DNA of 64,000 bases from Roseateles puraquae (lineage in GTDB: Bacteria > Pseudomonadota > Gammaproteobacteria > Burkholderiales > Burkholderiaceae_C). The notes below the pieces were generated by a model. It did not search any database and was not told where the DNA came from. It worked only from the letters and a program-made list of their open reading frames with translations. The position numbers and the translations under genes are program-made. Where the stretch lies: the NCBI RefSeq assembly GCF_002205845.1, contig NZ_NISI01000002.1, positions 372,001 to 436,000 of the forward strand, in the 5' to 3' direction. Positions 63,508 through 64,000 of the stretch are shown here, piece after piece (position 1 is the first letter of the stretch; the number at the start of each line of letters is the position of its first letter).

Positions 63508-63535
63508 GCTTTGCTTAAGCAAAGCTCAACTTGAG
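63508..63535. promoter_or_regulatory. Palindromic operator candidates in front of liuB
   Basis: GCTTTGCTTAAGCAAAGC (63508-63525) is a perfect 18-bp palindrome, 16 bp from the liuB start; immediately beside it CTCAA-C-TTGAG (63525-63535) is a second inverted repeat. The same CTCAA/TTGAG arms recur in the regulator's promoter. Position fits repression of the operon by the divergent TetR-family protein. Confidence 0.65.
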
Positions 63536-63606
63536 GGTGTGACGGCCTCGTGAGCCGTGCGAAGGGCGCCAGGATAAACGAGAGGCCAAGAGGTCGCAAC
63601 GATGAC

Positions 63607-63635
63607 TTGAGCATTACTCAAGAATTGCGCAGAAT
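63607..63635 (+). promoter_or_regulatory. Promoter of the TetR regulator with an overlapping inverted repeat
   Basis: TTGAGC (63607-63612) and CAGAAT (63630-63635) are spaced by 17 bp, a good -35/-10 pair. The -35 is one arm of TTGAG-CATTA-CTCAA (63607-63621), so a bound repressor would block it. The -10 ends 7 nt before the ATG, implying a leaderless, autoregulated message. Confidence 0.65.
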
Positions 63636-63642
63636 CCGCCGC

Positions 63643-64000
63643 CATGAGCTCCGTCGCCACCCCGCCCCAGCGCCGTTCGCCCGCCGGCCCCAAGGCCGAG
63701 CAGCGGGTGCGCGACATCCTGCGCGTGGGCCGCGAGGTGTTCGCCGAGCACGGCTTCGAGCGCGCCACCACCACCGAGGTGGCGCAGCGCCTGGGGGTGT
63801 CCGAGGCCACGGTGTTCACCTACTTTCGCAGCAAGCGCGAGCTGTGCATGCGCGTCATCCAGGACTGGTACGACGAGATCATCACCGCCATCGAGGCCGG
63901 CCTGCCGCGCGACAAGCCCGTGCGCGAGCAGCTGGAGTTCGTGGTGCTCACGCACTTGCGTCTCTTCCTCATCCAGGGCACGGGGCTGTGCGCGCTGGTG
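63643..64000 (+). CDS. TetR family transcriptional regulator, 5' part
   Basis: 119 complete codons, running off the window. The N-terminal DNA-binding domain is complete: EQRVRDILRVGREVFAEHGF, TTTEVAQRLGVSEATVFTYF (helix-turn-helix) and RSKRELCMRVIQDW. It is divergent from liuB with a 150-bp gap full of palindromes. TetR-type LiuQ regulators of branched-chain amino acid degradation have been described in Betaproteobacteria, and this could be one, but the ligand domain is cut off. The isovaleryl-CoA dehydrogenase gene (liuA) is not in the window. Confidence 0.9.

Overview
The window is high-GC chromosomal DNA from a betaproteobacterium, most likely order Burkholderiales (Rubrivivax/Leptothrix/Ideonella-like). 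The indications are the standard atpIBEFHAGDC order, two PEP-CTERM (exosortase-sorted) proteins, a LivM-LivG fusion, a hemE-priA pair and a methylcrotonyl-CoA carboxylase cluster. There are no rRNA or tRNA genes, CRISPR arrays, integrases or transposases that I can see. Gene density is high and nearly everything looks like core or housekeeping chromosome.

Layout. 1-3867 (+): tail of an S-formylglutathione hydrolase, dctA, the ABC-F ATPase uup and a small membrane protein. 3870-9377 (-): a MocR-type regulator, then an apparent operon of a PEP-CTERM protein, a DUF6916-like protein, three tandem tail-collar (microcystin-dependent) proteins and a GNAT, followed by a response regulator. 9451-12582 (+): EamA exporter, DUF2917 protein, YgeA-like racemase, PLP aminotransferase. 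12727-21198 (+): a liv branched-chain amino acid ABC transporter (LivK, LivH, fused LivM-LivG, LivF) followed by GNAT, PhzF, AlaX, GNAT and SMP-30 genes. 21260-28632 (+): complete F1Fo ATP synthase operon with promoter and terminator. 28751-33086 (+): mutarotase, hemE, priA, with a DnaA-box hairpin between the last two. 33115-43298 (-): a second PEP-CTERM protein and a small membrane protein sharing its C-terminal tail, Rep-type helicase, O-antigen polymerase-like protein with an inserted domain, a pseudokinase, and an NtrY/NtrC-type two-component pair. 43679-47935 (+): OFA-family MFS transporter, FdhF/YdeP molybdenum oxidoreductase and a small partner. 47913-49040 (-): a degenerate HD-GYP protein. 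49218-63492 (-): a leucine/isovalerate catabolic cluster (3-methylcrotonyl-CoA carboxylase subunits, enoyl-CoA hydratase, HMG-CoA lyase) with the biotin genes bioA, bioF, bioD and bioB embedded in it. 63643-end (+): a divergent TetR-family regulator, cut by the window edge.

How the genes fit together. Leucine-type substrates can enter through the liv transporter and be degraded through the liu genes. The biotin needed by methylcrotonyl-CoA carboxylase is made by genes inside the same gene string, whose members overlap or nearly touch. The TetR gene has a well-formed promoter overlapped by an inverted repeat, and the same TTGAG/CTCAA arms recur in front of the operon, which points to shared control.

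The least explained parts are the PEP-CTERM/DUF6916/triple tail-collar operon, the two genes with a common C-terminal tail, the antisense gene inside the bio cluster, and a small helical protein plus nucleotidyltransferase pair lodged between liuD and liuE. Several genes have a -10-like hexamer only 6-8 nt before the ATG and no Shine-Dalgarno sequence, suggesting leaderless mRNAs.
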